DNA from: Acidobacteriaceae bacterium
Lineage (GTDB): Bacteria > Acidobacteriota > Terriglobia > Terriglobales > Acidobacteriaceae
Reading direction: 5' to 3'
Length of the DNA: 47,644 nt
Assembly (NCBI GenBank): GCA_025350325.1
Contig: JANXYB010000154.1
Location: 1 to 47,644, forward strand
Below the pieces are notes generated by a model, which worked only from the letters and a program-made list of their open reading frames with translations, searched no databases and had not been told where the DNA came from. The number at the start of each line of letters is the position of its first letter. The stretch's first letter is position 1. Of the stretch, positions 15,254 to 24,070 are shown in pieces. The position numbers were made by a program, and so were the translations under genes.

Positions 15254-16597
15254 ATGGCTTTAACTTCCCCAAAGCCTCCGCTAAGAGGTATGGAGGCATT
15301 TGCATCGCGCGACTTTAGGCGCTATCAATTAGCCCGCGTCGCGGCCATTCTTGGTGCCGAAGCGCAGTCTGTGGCAGTCGCCTGGCAAGTCTATTCCATC
15401 ACCCATCGCGCTCTAGATTTGGGCTACACGGGGCTGGTGCTTTTTTTACCTGGCCTGTTTTTCCTTTTGCCCGCGGGCCACATTGCGGATCGCTTCGATC
15501 GTCGCAAAATCATTCTCATTTGTTATGGACTGCAAATGTTTTGCACACTGGGCCTTTTATTATTTGCCCGCTCTGGCGTGCACAGCCTCAGACCCATCTT
15601 CGCGGTATTGTTTCTCATCGGAACCGGAAGAGCCTTCTCCGGACCCGCTAGCTCGGCACTCGTACCGCACTTAGTGCCCGAGAAGCATTTTGTAAATGCA
15701 GTCACGTGGGGCAGCGCCATTTTCCAACTTGCTAATGTTACCGGACCAGCTATGGGCGGGCTCTTGTTTACATTGCCTGTCGCGCTCCTTTTGCCCGGCA
15801 GCCGGCTTGAGGGCGCGGGCATCGTTTACGTTTTCACGCTCTTGACTCTCGTCTGGTTTTTAGTCCTGGTGCTTAGCCTGCATGTGAGGCTGGGCCGCAT
15901 GGAGCACCGAGCCGCTTCGCTAAAAGTAGTGATGGCGGGTTTCCAATACGTGAGGGCGTCGCCCCTTTTGCTCGGGTCGTTTTCGCTGGATTTGTTCGTA
16001 GTATTGTTAGGTGGCGCGGTCGCGCTCATGCCGATTTTCGCCAACGATATTTTGCATACCGGTCCTCGGGGACTGGGGATGCTGCGCGCTGCTCCCGCCA
16101 TCGGTGCGCTTTCGATGTCCTTGGTTATGGCGCGCTTTCCCATTAGCCGAAAGGCTGGTGTGCGCCTGTTCATTTGTGTTGGGATTTTCGGGCTGGCAAC
16201 AACGGTGTTCGGATTGTCGCGAAGCCTGTGGCTATCCTTGGTAGCCCTTGCCGTGAGTGGTGCGGCCGACATGATCAGCGTGATCATCCGCGGGTCGCTG
16301 TTGCAGTTGGCAACGCCACCCGAAATGCGTGGTCGCGTCAGTGCTGTCAACTCCCTCTTCATTGGTGCATCTAACGAATTGGGAGAATTTGAAAGCGGAC
16401 TCACGGCGCAGTGGTTAGGCGCGGTGCGGGCAACGGTATTGGGGGGCTTGGGCGCGGTAACCGTGGCTGCTACCTGGGCCGCATTCTTTCCGGGCCTGCG
16501 GCGCGCCGACGAATTGAGCGCCGACGCATTGCGGCCAACTTCAAAACAGCCGGATGCCGCAGCTCGTAAAGTTATAAGTGACGATATCAACTTATAA
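15254..16597 (+). CDS. MFS exporter of the EntS/MFS_3 type
   Basis: A 447-residue transporter with about 12 membrane segments. The N-terminus (FASRDFRRYQLARVAAILGAEAQSVAVAWQVYSIT) and AGHIADRFDRRK (about 74-85, MFS motif A) are typical of the EntS-like family that includes siderophore and macrolide exporters. GRAFSGPASSALVPHLVP (about 124-141) is another family landmark. No siderophore synthesis genes are near, so the substrate is open. The next gene begins 22 bases downstream on the same strand, suggesting an operon. Confidence 0.88.
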   Translation: MALTSPKPPLRGMEAFASRDFRRYQLARVAAILGAEAQSVAVAWQVYSITHRALDLGYTGLVLFLPGLFFLLPAGHIADRFDRRKIILICYGLQMFCTLGLLLFARSGVHSLRPIFAVLFLIGTGRAFSGPASSALVPHLVPEKHFVNAVTWGSAIFQLANVTGPAMGGLLFTLPVALLLPGSRLEGAGIVYVFTLLTLVWFLVLVLSLHVRLGRMEHRAASLKVVMAGFQYVRASPLLLGSFSLDLFVVLLGGAVALMPIFANDILHTGPRGLGMLRAAPAIGALSMSLVMARFPISRKAGVRLFICVGIFGLATTVFGLSRSLWLSLVALAVSGAADMISVIIRGSLLQLATPPEMRGRVSAVNSLFIGASNELGEFESGLTAQWLGAVRATVLGGLGAVTVAATWAAFFPGLRRADELSADALRPTSKQPDAAARKVISDDINL

Positions 16598-16619
16598 GTT
16601 CGAATAACCAGGAGGGCAT

Positions 16620-17342
16620 TTGAAAAGCTGGAAGCTAATTCTGTTTTCAACCGTGCTTACTTTGGCAGTCGGCGGTATTTATCTGGCTTCTGTGTTCAAG
16701 CATAGACAAAACCCTGGAGTAGTTGGCCAGCAAGATACAAGTCAAGCTGAAACCATGGACGATGTAGCCGTGGTGCGAATGGAATTTCCGCAACACTTCG
16801 AGGATGTATTAAGCCTGCAAGGAAAAAGCGTCTGGATGAAGAACGGGTACACCATGCCTTACTTCACTTACACCGGGGGTAAGGTAGATTTCGCCAAGCG
16901 CGTCGGATTAATTGCGGCGGCGCAGCGTTTGGAGATTAAAAAAGTCGTCAAGGCAACCGTGCCGGCGAAGATAGACGATGGCATCGAACACGGTACTAAG
17001 CAAGCGATCGCAGTGTTTGCCCTGCCGGGCAAAGAGGACCTTTTCGCAGCGCCTATCGGAGTGATGGACGGAAATGAGGAGAGATATTACAGCGACATCC
17101 TCTTCTTCTACGACGATCCGCACACGATCTATAACAACTGGTCAAAAGATACCTGGACCGCCATCGATGCTCACCAGGTGAAGCCCGGGATGAACGAGTT
17201 GCAAACGCGTATGGCAGTTGGTCAAAAGATGCATCCAGAGAATCAGAAGGAAGGCGATCGCACCATAACTTTCGATCAGGATGGAAAGCATTGGACTGTT
17301 ACATTCGTAAAGAACAGGGCCACCGCGATCAAGAGCGCATAA
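16620..17342 (+). CDS. Membrane-anchored extracytoplasmic protein, unknown function
   Basis: A 240-residue protein with an N-terminal hydrophobic anchor (ILFSTVLTLAVGGIYLASVF, about 6-25) and a soluble remainder. The start is TTG with AGGAGG 4 bases ahead, which settles it. No catalytic motif is seen. The C-terminal part (HQVKPGMNELQTRMAVGQKM then TITFDQDGKHWTVTFVKNRATAI) resembles the short alpha/beta pattern of BamE/SmpA-like or similar small domains, a weak impression. It follows the MFS exporter by 22 bases and is probably co-transcribed. Confidence 0.75.
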   Translation: MKSWKLILFSTVLTLAVGGIYLASVFKHRQNPGVVGQQDTSQAETMDDVAVVRMEFPQHFEDVLSLQGKSVWMKNGYTMPYFTYTGGKVDFAKRVGLIAAAQRLEIKKVVKATVPAKIDDGIEHGTKQAIAVFALPGKEDLFAAPIGVMDGNEERYYSDILFFYDDPHTIYNNWSKDTWTAIDAHQVKPGMNELQTRMAVGQKMHPENQKEGDRTITFDQDGKHWTVTFVKNRATAIKSA

Positions 17343-17360
17343 CTTCGGCTCCTAACTGCA

Positions 17361-18935
17361 CTAACGTTTGAGTAAGTCGATTGGCTCATTGAAATCAGTG
17401 ACGCGAATATATTTCGCTAGTGTTGGGTGCTGTCGCTCAAGCGCGAGATACATCTCCCACGCCACGCGCCGGTAGCTGAAGTGGCCCGGAGGCCCCGAGC
17501 GCAGTTCGCTGATATATTGCGCTTCGGCAAAATCCATCTTGAAAAGACATCGGACGCGCGTCGCAAGCGGCAGCAGATACAGTGCTGACGCTGCAGCCTC
17601 AGGTGAATCGCCAGCCGCTATGCGGGCACTCGCAGCATGAGCGGATTCGACAGCAGTTTGGAACTCCACCAGCATGCCGGCCTCCGCCAAGCCAGCCGCA
17701 TCGCCCGACATGGGAGTTTCATAACCATGCTCGGCGGTGAAATCCTGCATGATCTGCACGCAGCGACGGTGACGATGCATGTCACGGAATCCGCCAATGT
17801 CCATCAGAATGTCGAAGCGTAACGCTGCGCCTGCGTTAAACACACGAAGCACTTCATCGTGTTTGCCGCGATGCTGCAGGCCGAGGTCGATGATCTCCGC
17901 AACGCGGACGGCGGGTAGCGCAGCAACAATATCGCGAATCTGGCGATAAGAATAATGGCTAACCGAATAGAGCAGCGTAGCCGCCAATTCAACTTCGAGC
18001 GATTCGGTTCGCTCTACAAGGTCCACGACCGGGGCGTCCGCGATGGCCAGACCGCCGAACAAGTCCGCAGCTAACTGCGTGAGTTCAGCCTTGGTTTTGA
18101 TCGCGTATTGGTTCGCTTCTGCGTACTTTACGAGAGTGGGGGCGGTGCGCACCTCGCGCGTCAACAGATCTGCCGCTTCCGCGGCCAGGGCAGATCCGGC
18201 CTCCAGCTTCTCTACGAATGACGCACCCGCTTCGCCATTCACATTCCACGCAGAGCCGGTAGCGGCGTCACGGAGCTTCAGTCCCAAGTCGCGGACCTCG
18301 GCAACTGGATGCGAAAGCAACCGCGATACCTGTGTTTCCAGCGTACGTGCGTTGACGATCTGACCCAACGAGGTATTCGTTCCCAGCGGTAGCAGGTAGC
18401 GCGCTACGTCAAACGCACGTGCCTTGAGGGTGCGCTCGTAAGCTTCCGGCTTCATCAATTCAGGACGGGCGACGCGTTCACGCAATGCGTTGTGTACTGC
18501 CGCCGTAGTCCGTTCATAGGTCCCAAAGAGATTGGCGATCGTCTCGCAATACAAGGTGGCTGAAGCCGAATCCGATTCAAAATCAGGAAAATACCAGCCG
18601 GATTTGAGGAAATTCTGGTAGCGTGTCGACCTTTCTTGGCCGTCCCAGCGTTGCTCGTCGACCAGCACAATGGCGGCCAACAGACTCAGCCGTTCGACGG
18701 CAAAAGCGACATGGGCAAGGTCGGCGATGGAGCGGTGACCGTATTGAAAATAAAACGTATTGAGGAATTGCTCGGCGCGCTGAGAACTGATCTCGCTGAG
18801 TGATTCCCGCATCGAAAGGGACGAGCGAGAGTACTTGGCCATCGCGTAGGCAAGTACTTCAGGGTCGGCACCATGCACGGCAAAAACATCTGTCAAGTTA
18901 CGTGCGCCGGCTGGAAGAAAAGATTCTCTGGACAT
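17361..18935 (-). CDS. Two-module ThyX-family (FAD-dependent thymidylate synthase-like) protein
   Basis: A 524-residue protein, about twice the usual ThyX length, made of two ThyX-like halves. Half one has YGHRSIADLAHVAFAVERLS (65-84), the ThyX GHxSxxEH-like region, and QERSTRY (100-106), the end of the ThyX signature. The leading RHR of the usual RHRxxS motif is replaced by QRW. Half two has DIGGFRDMHRHRRCVQ (379-394), which keeps HRHR but lacks the S-x-R-Y end. The two halves may together form one flavin/dUMP site, or the protein may have lost synthase activity. ThyX normally makes dTMP using methylene-tetrahydrofolate and FAD. Divergent from the DUF2071 gene. Confidence 0.8.
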   Translation of the reverse strand: MSRESFLPAGARNLTDVFAVHGADPEVLAYAMAKYSRSSLSMRESLSEISSQRAEQFLNTFYFQYGHRSIADLAHVAFAVERLSLLAAIVLVDEQRWDGQERSTRYQNFLKSGWYFPDFESDSASATLYCETIANLFGTYERTTAAVHNALRERVARPELMKPEAYERTLKARAFDVARYLLPLGTNTSLGQIVNARTLETQVSRLLSHPVAEVRDLGLKLRDAATGSAWNVNGEAGASFVEKLEAGSALAAEAADLLTREVRTAPTLVKYAEANQYAIKTKAELTQLAADLFGGLAIADAPVVDLVERTESLEVELAATLLYSVSHYSYRQIRDIVAALPAVRVAEIIDLGLQHRGKHDEVLRVFNAGAALRFDILMDIGGFRDMHRHRRCVQIMQDFTAEHGYETPMSGDAAGLAEAGMLVEFQTAVESAHAASARIAAGDSPEAAASALYLLPLATRVRCLFKMDFAEAQYISELRSGPPGHFSYRRVAWEMYLALERQHPTLAKYIRVTDFNEPIDLLKR

Positions 18936-19052
18936 TGCTTAGGGCTCGCGAACAGAATACGGCATCGGGCTGGGGCGGAAGTGTGAATCCAATGCACAGG
19001 GCCATGCGTCATACTGGCAGACAGAGAGACGACACCCCATTCCGGGAGACTG

Positions 19053-19865
19053 ATGCGGGAGAATAAAGTGCGCACATCGCAGAGACCCCGGCCCTTGCCA
19101 ACCGGCAGCTGGGCGATGACCCAGCGGTGGAACGATTTGCTCTTTGCGCATTGGCGAGTGTCTGCCGCAGCGATTAGTCCGCATCTTCCGGAGGGGCTCC
19201 AGCCAGACACGTTTCAAGGTTCGGCATGGGTTGGCGTTGTGCCGCTGTGGATGGATCGATTAAAGATTCGCGGCTTGCCCCCAGTGCCCGGAGCGCGCAA
19301 TTTTCCCGAACTGCATTTTCGCACGTACGTTCACGACCAACACACCGGCACCCCGGGAATCTATAACTTTTCGCTCGACATAGGGAGCCTGGTGGCCACC
19401 ACCGCCGTAAGATTTATTTTTCAAATGCCGTGCAATTGGGCAGAAATGCGATTGGATCAGCGTTCGGAACGGGAGTTCGCCTTTTACAGCCGACGCAGGC
19501 TTGCGCGTGTGCCGGTCATTTTCAATGCACGCTACCGCGGCCTGGGTCCAACGCGCCGCCTCGCCGAAATGCGTTGCGGATCACTCGAATCTTTTCTCAC
19601 CGAACGCTACTGCCTCTTTGCTCGGAATCATACCGGCCTGGCGGTGAGGGCTAATATTCACCTCGTCTCTTCGCCTCTTGAAGATGCAGAGGCTGAGATT
19701 GAGTGCAACGACCTGCCCAAAGCGGTCGGGTTGAACATTTCTGACCAAGAGCCGGTCCTGCATTATTCGCGGAGGCTGGCGGTTTATATCTGGCCCGCGG
19801 AATTGGCCGAGCCGGTGCGCAGCCGGCGGACAGCGATTCCGGCTGCGGCCGTGCCCTCGATTTAG
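19053..19865 (+). CDS. DUF2071 (YqjF-like) family protein
   Basis: A 270-residue soluble protein. MTQRWNDLLFAHWRVSAAAISPHLPEGLQPDTFQGSAWVG (about 22-61), split by W-x-x-LLFAHW and the PxGLxxDxFxGxAWVG pattern, is the hallmark of DUF2071 (Pfam PF09844, from memory). Further landmarks are FPELHFRTYV (about 86-95) and GIYNFSLDIGS (about 103-113). The biochemical function is unknown; the fold resembles acetoacetate decarboxylase-like domains. GGGAG lies 5 bases before the ATG. It is divergent from the ThyX-like gene, with 117 bases between them. Confidence 0.87.
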   Translation: MRENKVRTSQRPRPLPTGSWAMTQRWNDLLFAHWRVSAAAISPHLPEGLQPDTFQGSAWVGVVPLWMDRLKIRGLPPVPGARNFPELHFRTYVHDQHTGTPGIYNFSLDIGSLVATTAVRFIFQMPCNWAEMRLDQRSEREFAFYSRRRLARVPVIFNARYRGLGPTRRLAEMRCGSLESFLTERYCLFARNHTGLAVRANIHLVSSPLEDAEAEIECNDLPKAVGLNISDQEPVLHYSRRLAVYIWPAELAEPVRSRRTAIPAAAVPSI

Positions 19866-19991
19866 TTTGTATCGATCACAAATTACGCGCGACCAGACGC
19901 AAGTTACGTGGCACTGCTCAGGCTGCCTATAATGTCCAATTGAACGTCAGTCGGGATTCTGTTCCGTCTGGGATGAGGGAAGAAATATACG

Positions 19992-20741
19992 ATGGCGGAT
20001 TTGCAACGAAGAATTGCGCTGGTCACGGGTGCATCACAAGGCATTGGGCGCGCCTGCGCGGTGGAACTGGCTCGCGCAGGTTGCACAGTTGTGTTAGCAG
20101 CACGCAACGAAGCCAAGCTTGCCGAGGTCGCAGCAGAAATCAGCGCAGCCGGTGGCGAGGCCGCGGCATTTGCGCTCGACGTTGCTAGCGAAGTATCAAT
20201 AAAAGCCGGCGCAAAGCAGATTCTCGATCGCTTTGGAAAAATCGAAATATTGATAAACAACGCCGGCATAACCCGCGATGGATTGATGATGCGCATGAAA
20301 CGCGTTGATTGGGATGACGTTGTAAGCACCAACCTGACCGGCACCTTTCTGCTGACGCAAGCCCTGTTGCCCGCAATGCTCAAGAACCGTTGGGGCCGCA
20401 TAATCAACATCTCCAGCGTCGTTGGGCGCACCGGGCAAGCCGGGCAGGTGAATTATGCGTCATCGAAAGCTGGCTTGATCGGCCTTACCCGGTCACTGGC
20501 CCGCGAAGTCGCCTCGCGTAACGTCACAGTGAATGCGGTCGCCCCGGGCTACATTGAGACGCCGATGACGGCTGGGCTGGATGCGAAACAGCGCGAAGTG
20601 ATGATGGTGCAGATTCCCCTTGGCAGGCCGGGTACGGACCTTGAAGTTGCGCAGTCGGTCGCGTTTCTCGCCTGCGACGCGGCGGCTTACATCACCGGTC
20701 ACGTGCTTGATGTGAATGGCGGAATGTTTATGGGCGGCTGA
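19992..20741 (+). CDS. fabG: 3-oxoacyl-[ACP] reductase
   Basis: A 249-residue short-chain dehydrogenase that reduces 3-oxoacyl-ACP with NADPH in fatty acid elongation. GASQGIG (13-19) is the cofactor-binding turn and NNAGITRDGLMMRM (89-102) is the FabG-specific NNAG segment. The catalytic set is N114, S141, Y155 and K159 (YASSK). PGYIETPMT and the C-terminal YITGHVLDVNGGMFM are as in true FabG, and the length is standard. No other fab genes are adjacent, so this may be one of several FabG paralogues. It is convergent with the next gene, 18 bases between stop codons. Confidence 0.9.
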   Translation: MADLQRRIALVTGASQGIGRACAVELARAGCTVVLAARNEAKLAEVAAEISAAGGEAAAFALDVASEVSIKAGAKQILDRFGKIEILINNAGITRDGLMMRMKRVDWDDVVSTNLTGTFLLTQALLPAMLKNRWGRIINISSVVGRTGQAGQVNYASSKAGLIGLTRSLAREVASRNVTVNAVAPGYIETPMTAGLDAKQREVMMVQIPLGRPGTDLEVAQSVAFLACDAAAYITGHVLDVNGGMFMGG

Positions 20742-20759
20742 AGCGCCTCACGACTTGAA

Positions 20760-21527
20760 TTACTGCGGCGGACCGGCGACTGTGCCCTCCCGCAGTTCAC
20801 TCTGCCTCGGGCCCATTACCGCAACGTTGGTCGCCATAAACGATCCGCTTTTTACCGCACCCTCAACGCGAATCATGTCGCCGATTTGAACCTCCGCCAG
20901 CGTGATCGGCTCGCGGCGTTTGCGGAACACGGTGTTTTCGTCTGCTACGAAAGTGTGCATCTCATTGTTCGGTCCCCGCATAGTGACTTTGAGATCATTG
21001 ACGGCAGTTACCCTGCCCATCAGCCAGGTCTTTCCGTAGTTGACCTGCATCTCGCGCATCTGCCTGGCGCTTTCAGGATCAATCAGAAACACAACAACTG
21101 CCCCAACGGACTTTGTCGGCGCATCCACTTCGCCGTTGGCTGCGACGGCATCGCCTACCCTTATGTCGGCCGCCTTGATTGATTGAGGGGGATTTTCACC
21201 TCCGCCTCCCTGTCGCCCTCCGTTTCCGTGCCGTCGCCCTTGCTGGGTGCTCTTCAAAATGCGCGTGTTCACGCTGTAGTGAACGGTGTATAGCTCACCG
21301 TTTTCATTTTTGACGGTGTAATGGTCCGAAGCGACCTCGGTGACCGTGCCCAGAACTCCACGGTCGAGGCCCATCATGCTGGCCCAACCGCCGCGTTCTC
21401 CGCGCTGTGCATGGCCCGGGTCAGAACCCAAGGGGTGCCCGGCTTGTTGTGCCTTCCCGTCATTCAGAGCCAAGGTCGTCAAGAGGGCGAAAAACAGGGC
21501 GAACAGTACTTTCAGACTTACTTTCAT
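20760..21527 (-). CDS. Secreted protein with two DUF5666-type domains
   Basis: A 255-residue protein with a signal peptide (residues 1-26). Two similar beta-rich domains follow, about 55-150 (GVLGTVTEVASDHYTVKNENGE ... AADIRVGDAVAANGEVD) and 165-240 (WLMGRVTAVNDLKVTMRG ... EVQIGDMIRVEGAVKSG). Each has the G-x-V-x-x-V and I-x-x-GD-x-I/V-x-V-x-G pattern of DUF5666. A glycine/arginine-rich loop (about 95-110) interrupts the first. Function unknown; such proteins are common in acidobacteria. GGAG lies 4 bases before the ATG. Confidence 0.78.
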   Translation of the reverse strand: MKVSLKVLFALFFALLTTLALNDGKAQQAGHPLGSDPGHAQRGERGGWASMMGLDRGVLGTVTEVASDHYTVKNENGELYTVHYSVNTRILKSTQQGRRHGNGGRQGGGGENPPQSIKAADIRVGDAVAANGEVDAPTKSVGAVVVFLIDPESARQMREMQVNYGKTWLMGRVTAVNDLKVTMRGPNNEMHTFVADENTVFRKRREPITLAEVQIGDMIRVEGAVKSGSFMATNVAVMGPRQSELREGTVAGPPQ

Positions 21528-21760
21528 GCGGCTCCGCGAGGATCGAAAAAAGCCCTATTGGTTTAGACGGGCATGAAACGTTCTGGGACGACAGAGAAGC
21601 TTTCGTTGAAGCCGATGTGCGATCAAGACAATTTCTAAATGAAAATGGATCTCTATCTCATGCTCAAACGGGCAGAGGGTTGGGCGGATATGAGTGGACG
21701 AGCGTTTGCTGTGGATGCCGTCAAGCACCGAAATGCATCGGACTCTGCAATACCAGCGCG

Positions 21761-22549
21761 CTACTGCGCCTTCTGCTCCGCAAGCAGTCGCTCAAATTCG
21801 GGAATCCCATGCAGGATCGCGAATTCAATATCGGCGTTGATTTTTTTGGGGTTGGTAAAGCCTTCGTTAATAGCGGCGCGCAGGTACTCAATGGCGCGAT
21901 CTACCATGCCGGCACGTACGCAACCTTTTGCCATGTAGAAGTTCATCGCGCCACGGTCCTGGATAGACGCGGGATTTTCGACGCGAGGCCTTGCCGAGTG
22001 ATCAAAAATTGTCGGGTCCACCGCCAATGCAGCTTTGTAAGTCTCCCATCCTTTGCGATATTTATGCTGGGAAAGTAAATCTGTACCAAGATTTTTCAAG
22101 ATTAAAGCTGAGTTGGGATCGATCTTCAACGCTTTTTTGTATAGGTGCTCCGCGGAATGATACTGCCTCAAAGCGTCATAGACAGTTCCCAGATTATTGA
22201 GGACTATAGGATTTTTGGGGTTTAGTTTCAACGACATTTGGTAGGCGTGCGAAGCGTCGACCAGATTGAACATCATCTGGTAGGCAATGCCCATTTTGTT
22301 CCACACGCCCGCGTTGTCTTTAGGACCCTGTTTAAAGACCTCGATCGCGGCTTGGTAGCGTTGATGCGCCATGAGCGAGTCGCCGCGATCTTCAGCGGAG
22401 GGCTCGAGCTTCGGCGTGGCTGCTGCTTGTACTGGCTGATTGACAGCCGGACTCGCGGGGACCTGCGCACACGCGAAGCCAGACGCAACGGCGATCACTA
22501 CGATCAATCCCAATACCGGCAGCGGGCGGCGTTTATCAGACCTGAACAT
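21761..22549 (-). CDS. Secreted TPR-repeat protein
   Basis: A 262-residue protein with an N-terminal signal peptide (PVLGLIVVIAVASGFACAQ). About five tetratricopeptide repeats follow, for example residues about 75-108 (AGVWNKMGIAYQMMFNLVDASHAYQMSLKLNPKNP), 109-142 and 143-176, and a further helical region to the end. TPR arrays mediate protein-protein contacts; no enzyme domain is seen. The start at 22549 is chosen because GGGAGG lies 4 bases before it, although the frame continues 11 codons upstream. Divergent from egtB. Confidence 0.85.
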   Translation of the reverse strand: MFRSDKRRPLPVLGLIVVIAVASGFACAQVPASPAVNQPVQAAATPKLEPSAEDRGDSLMAHQRYQAAIEVFKQGPKDNAGVWNKMGIAYQMMFNLVDASHAYQMSLKLNPKNPIVLNNLGTVYDALRQYHSAEHLYKKALKIDPNSALILKNLGTDLLSQHKYRKGWETYKAALAVDPTIFDHSARPRVENPASIQDRGAMNFYMAKGCVRAGMVDRAIEYLRAAINEGFTNPKKINADIEFAILHGIPEFERLLAEQKAQ

Positions 22550-22729
22550 ATTCCCTCCCATCGAAGGAATCTGAGGCGACAAACTAACACATCCTCTGCT
22601 GAGATTAGAGCACTAATTCACGTGAAGTCGTCAAGAGAGTTTGAACAATATCCCAACCGGTACGGCGGATATCTGAATCGGAAAATGCATCCAACATGTG
22701 GGTAGAGCCTTCTAAAGTCAGGACGGTGA

Positions 22730-24013
22730 ATGATGAGCGCAACCGCAAGCCCCCAACTGCAAATAGATATTGCTGCCCGGTTTAGCGCCGCGCGGCGGCA
22801 AACACTCACACTGTGCGATCCGCTCACCCCTGAAGACATGATGGTGCAGTCGTCGCCGGAGTCGTCGCCGGCCAAATGGCACCTGGCACACACCGCCTGG
22901 TTCTTCGAGTCGTTCATACTGAGGGAGTTCCAGCCCGGGTATCGTCTTTTTAACCCCGACTTTCCATGGCTTTTTAATAGTTATTACCGCAGTTTTGCCG
23001 ATTTTCCCGAGAAGCGTTTGCGGTCTTCGTTTTCCCGACCGAGCCTGAACGAAATTCTGATCTACCGGACCTATGTCGATGAGGGTATCACGCGCCTTTT
23101 AGAGCAAAATTCCGATCCTGAAATTCTCAAGCGGGTCGAACTTGGCGTGAATCACGAAGAACAGCACGTAGAACTGTTGATCACTGACATTCTCAATGCG
23201 TTTTTCACTAACCCGCTCCGCCCGGCTTATCGCGAAGATGCGGCTCACTCGATCGCTTCTGAAGGCAACTCATCGCCGCTGAAGTTTCTTCAATTCGAAG
23301 GCGGACTGGTAGATATTGGCAACACTGGCGAGGGCTTTGCCTATGACAATGAACTGCCGCGTCATAAGGCATGGCTTGAGCCGTACAGCCTGGGAGATCG
23401 TCTCGTCACCAATGCCGAGTTTGCGGATTTCATCGCCGACGGTGGATACCGCCAGCCAGATCTTTGGCTTTCGGCTGGATGGGACGCACTTGAGCAGAAC
23501 GAATGGAAGGCGCCTCTCTACTGGACGAACGAAGACGGCGAGTGGAAGTTGTTCACCCTGCGCGGTGAGAAAACACTGGCGCAGATGCAGTCAGCTCCCG
23601 TGACCCACGTGAGCTATTTTGAGGCGGACGCCTATGCGCGATGGGCCGGGAGACGCTTGCCAACTGAAGTCGAGTGGGAGGCCGCAGCCGAAGGCCTGAG
23701 CACGCGAGGCAACTTTCTTGATTCGGGAACTCTGGTACCCCAACCGTCCGCAATGGATGACCGTGGCGACGACCGAAAACAGTTTTTCGGAGATTGTTGG
23801 GAATGGACGGCCAGCGCCTATCTCGGCTATCCGGGGTTCAAACCCCTGCCCGGCTCACTGGGCGAGTACAACGGAAAGTTCATGAGTGGGCAGATGGTGC
23901 TGCGAGGCGGCTCATGCGCGACGCCTCAAGCTCATATTCGCTCGAGCTATCGCAACTTTTTTTCACCTGAGACGCGCTGGCAGTTTTCCGGCATCCGATT
24001 GGCAAGCTGGTAA
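22730..24013 (+). CDS. egtB: Ergothioneine synthase, iron-dependent sulfoxide synthase EgtB
   Basis: A 427-residue non-haem iron enzyme joining hercynine to a cysteine or gamma-glutamylcysteine sulfur in ergothioneine synthesis. The N-terminal DinB-like domain carries the iron ligands H51 (AKWHLAHT) and H142/H146 in the HX3HXE motif NHEEQHVE. A formylglycine-enzyme-like (FGE-sulfatase) domain occupies about 200-427, with GRRLPTEVEWEAAA (about 307-320) and the closing VLRGGSCATP and RSSYRNFF motifs. Length and order match known EgtB proteins. The two adjacent ATGs (22730, 22733) are equivalent. egtD follows after 57 bases; together they form the minimal pathway core. Confidence 0.93.
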   Translation: MMSATASPQLQIDIAARFSAARRQTLTLCDPLTPEDMMVQSSPESSPAKWHLAHTAWFFESFILREFQPGYRLFNPDFPWLFNSYYRSFADFPEKRLRSSFSRPSLNEILIYRTYVDEGITRLLEQNSDPEILKRVELGVNHEEQHVELLITDILNAFFTNPLRPAYREDAAHSIASEGNSSPLKFLQFEGGLVDIGNTGEGFAYDNELPRHKAWLEPYSLGDRLVTNAEFADFIADGGYRQPDLWLSAGWDALEQNEWKAPLYWTNEDGEWKLFTLRGEKTLAQMQSAPVTHVSYFEADAYARWAGRRLPTEVEWEAAAEGLSTRGNFLDSGTLVPQPSAMDDRGDDRKQFFGDCWEWTASAYLGYPGFKPLPGSLGEYNGKFMSGQMVLRGGSCATPQAHIRSSYRNFFSPETRWQFSGIRLASW

Positions 24014-24070
24014 CTATCGTCTTGCTACCTGCATCCAATCATCCGCATTGAGTAAGACACGACAACAATT

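Noticed and set aside
15826..16650. 274-codon minus frame opposite the EntS-like exporter
   Set aside because: Serine/proline/arginine-rich shadow of a well supported membrane-protein gene.
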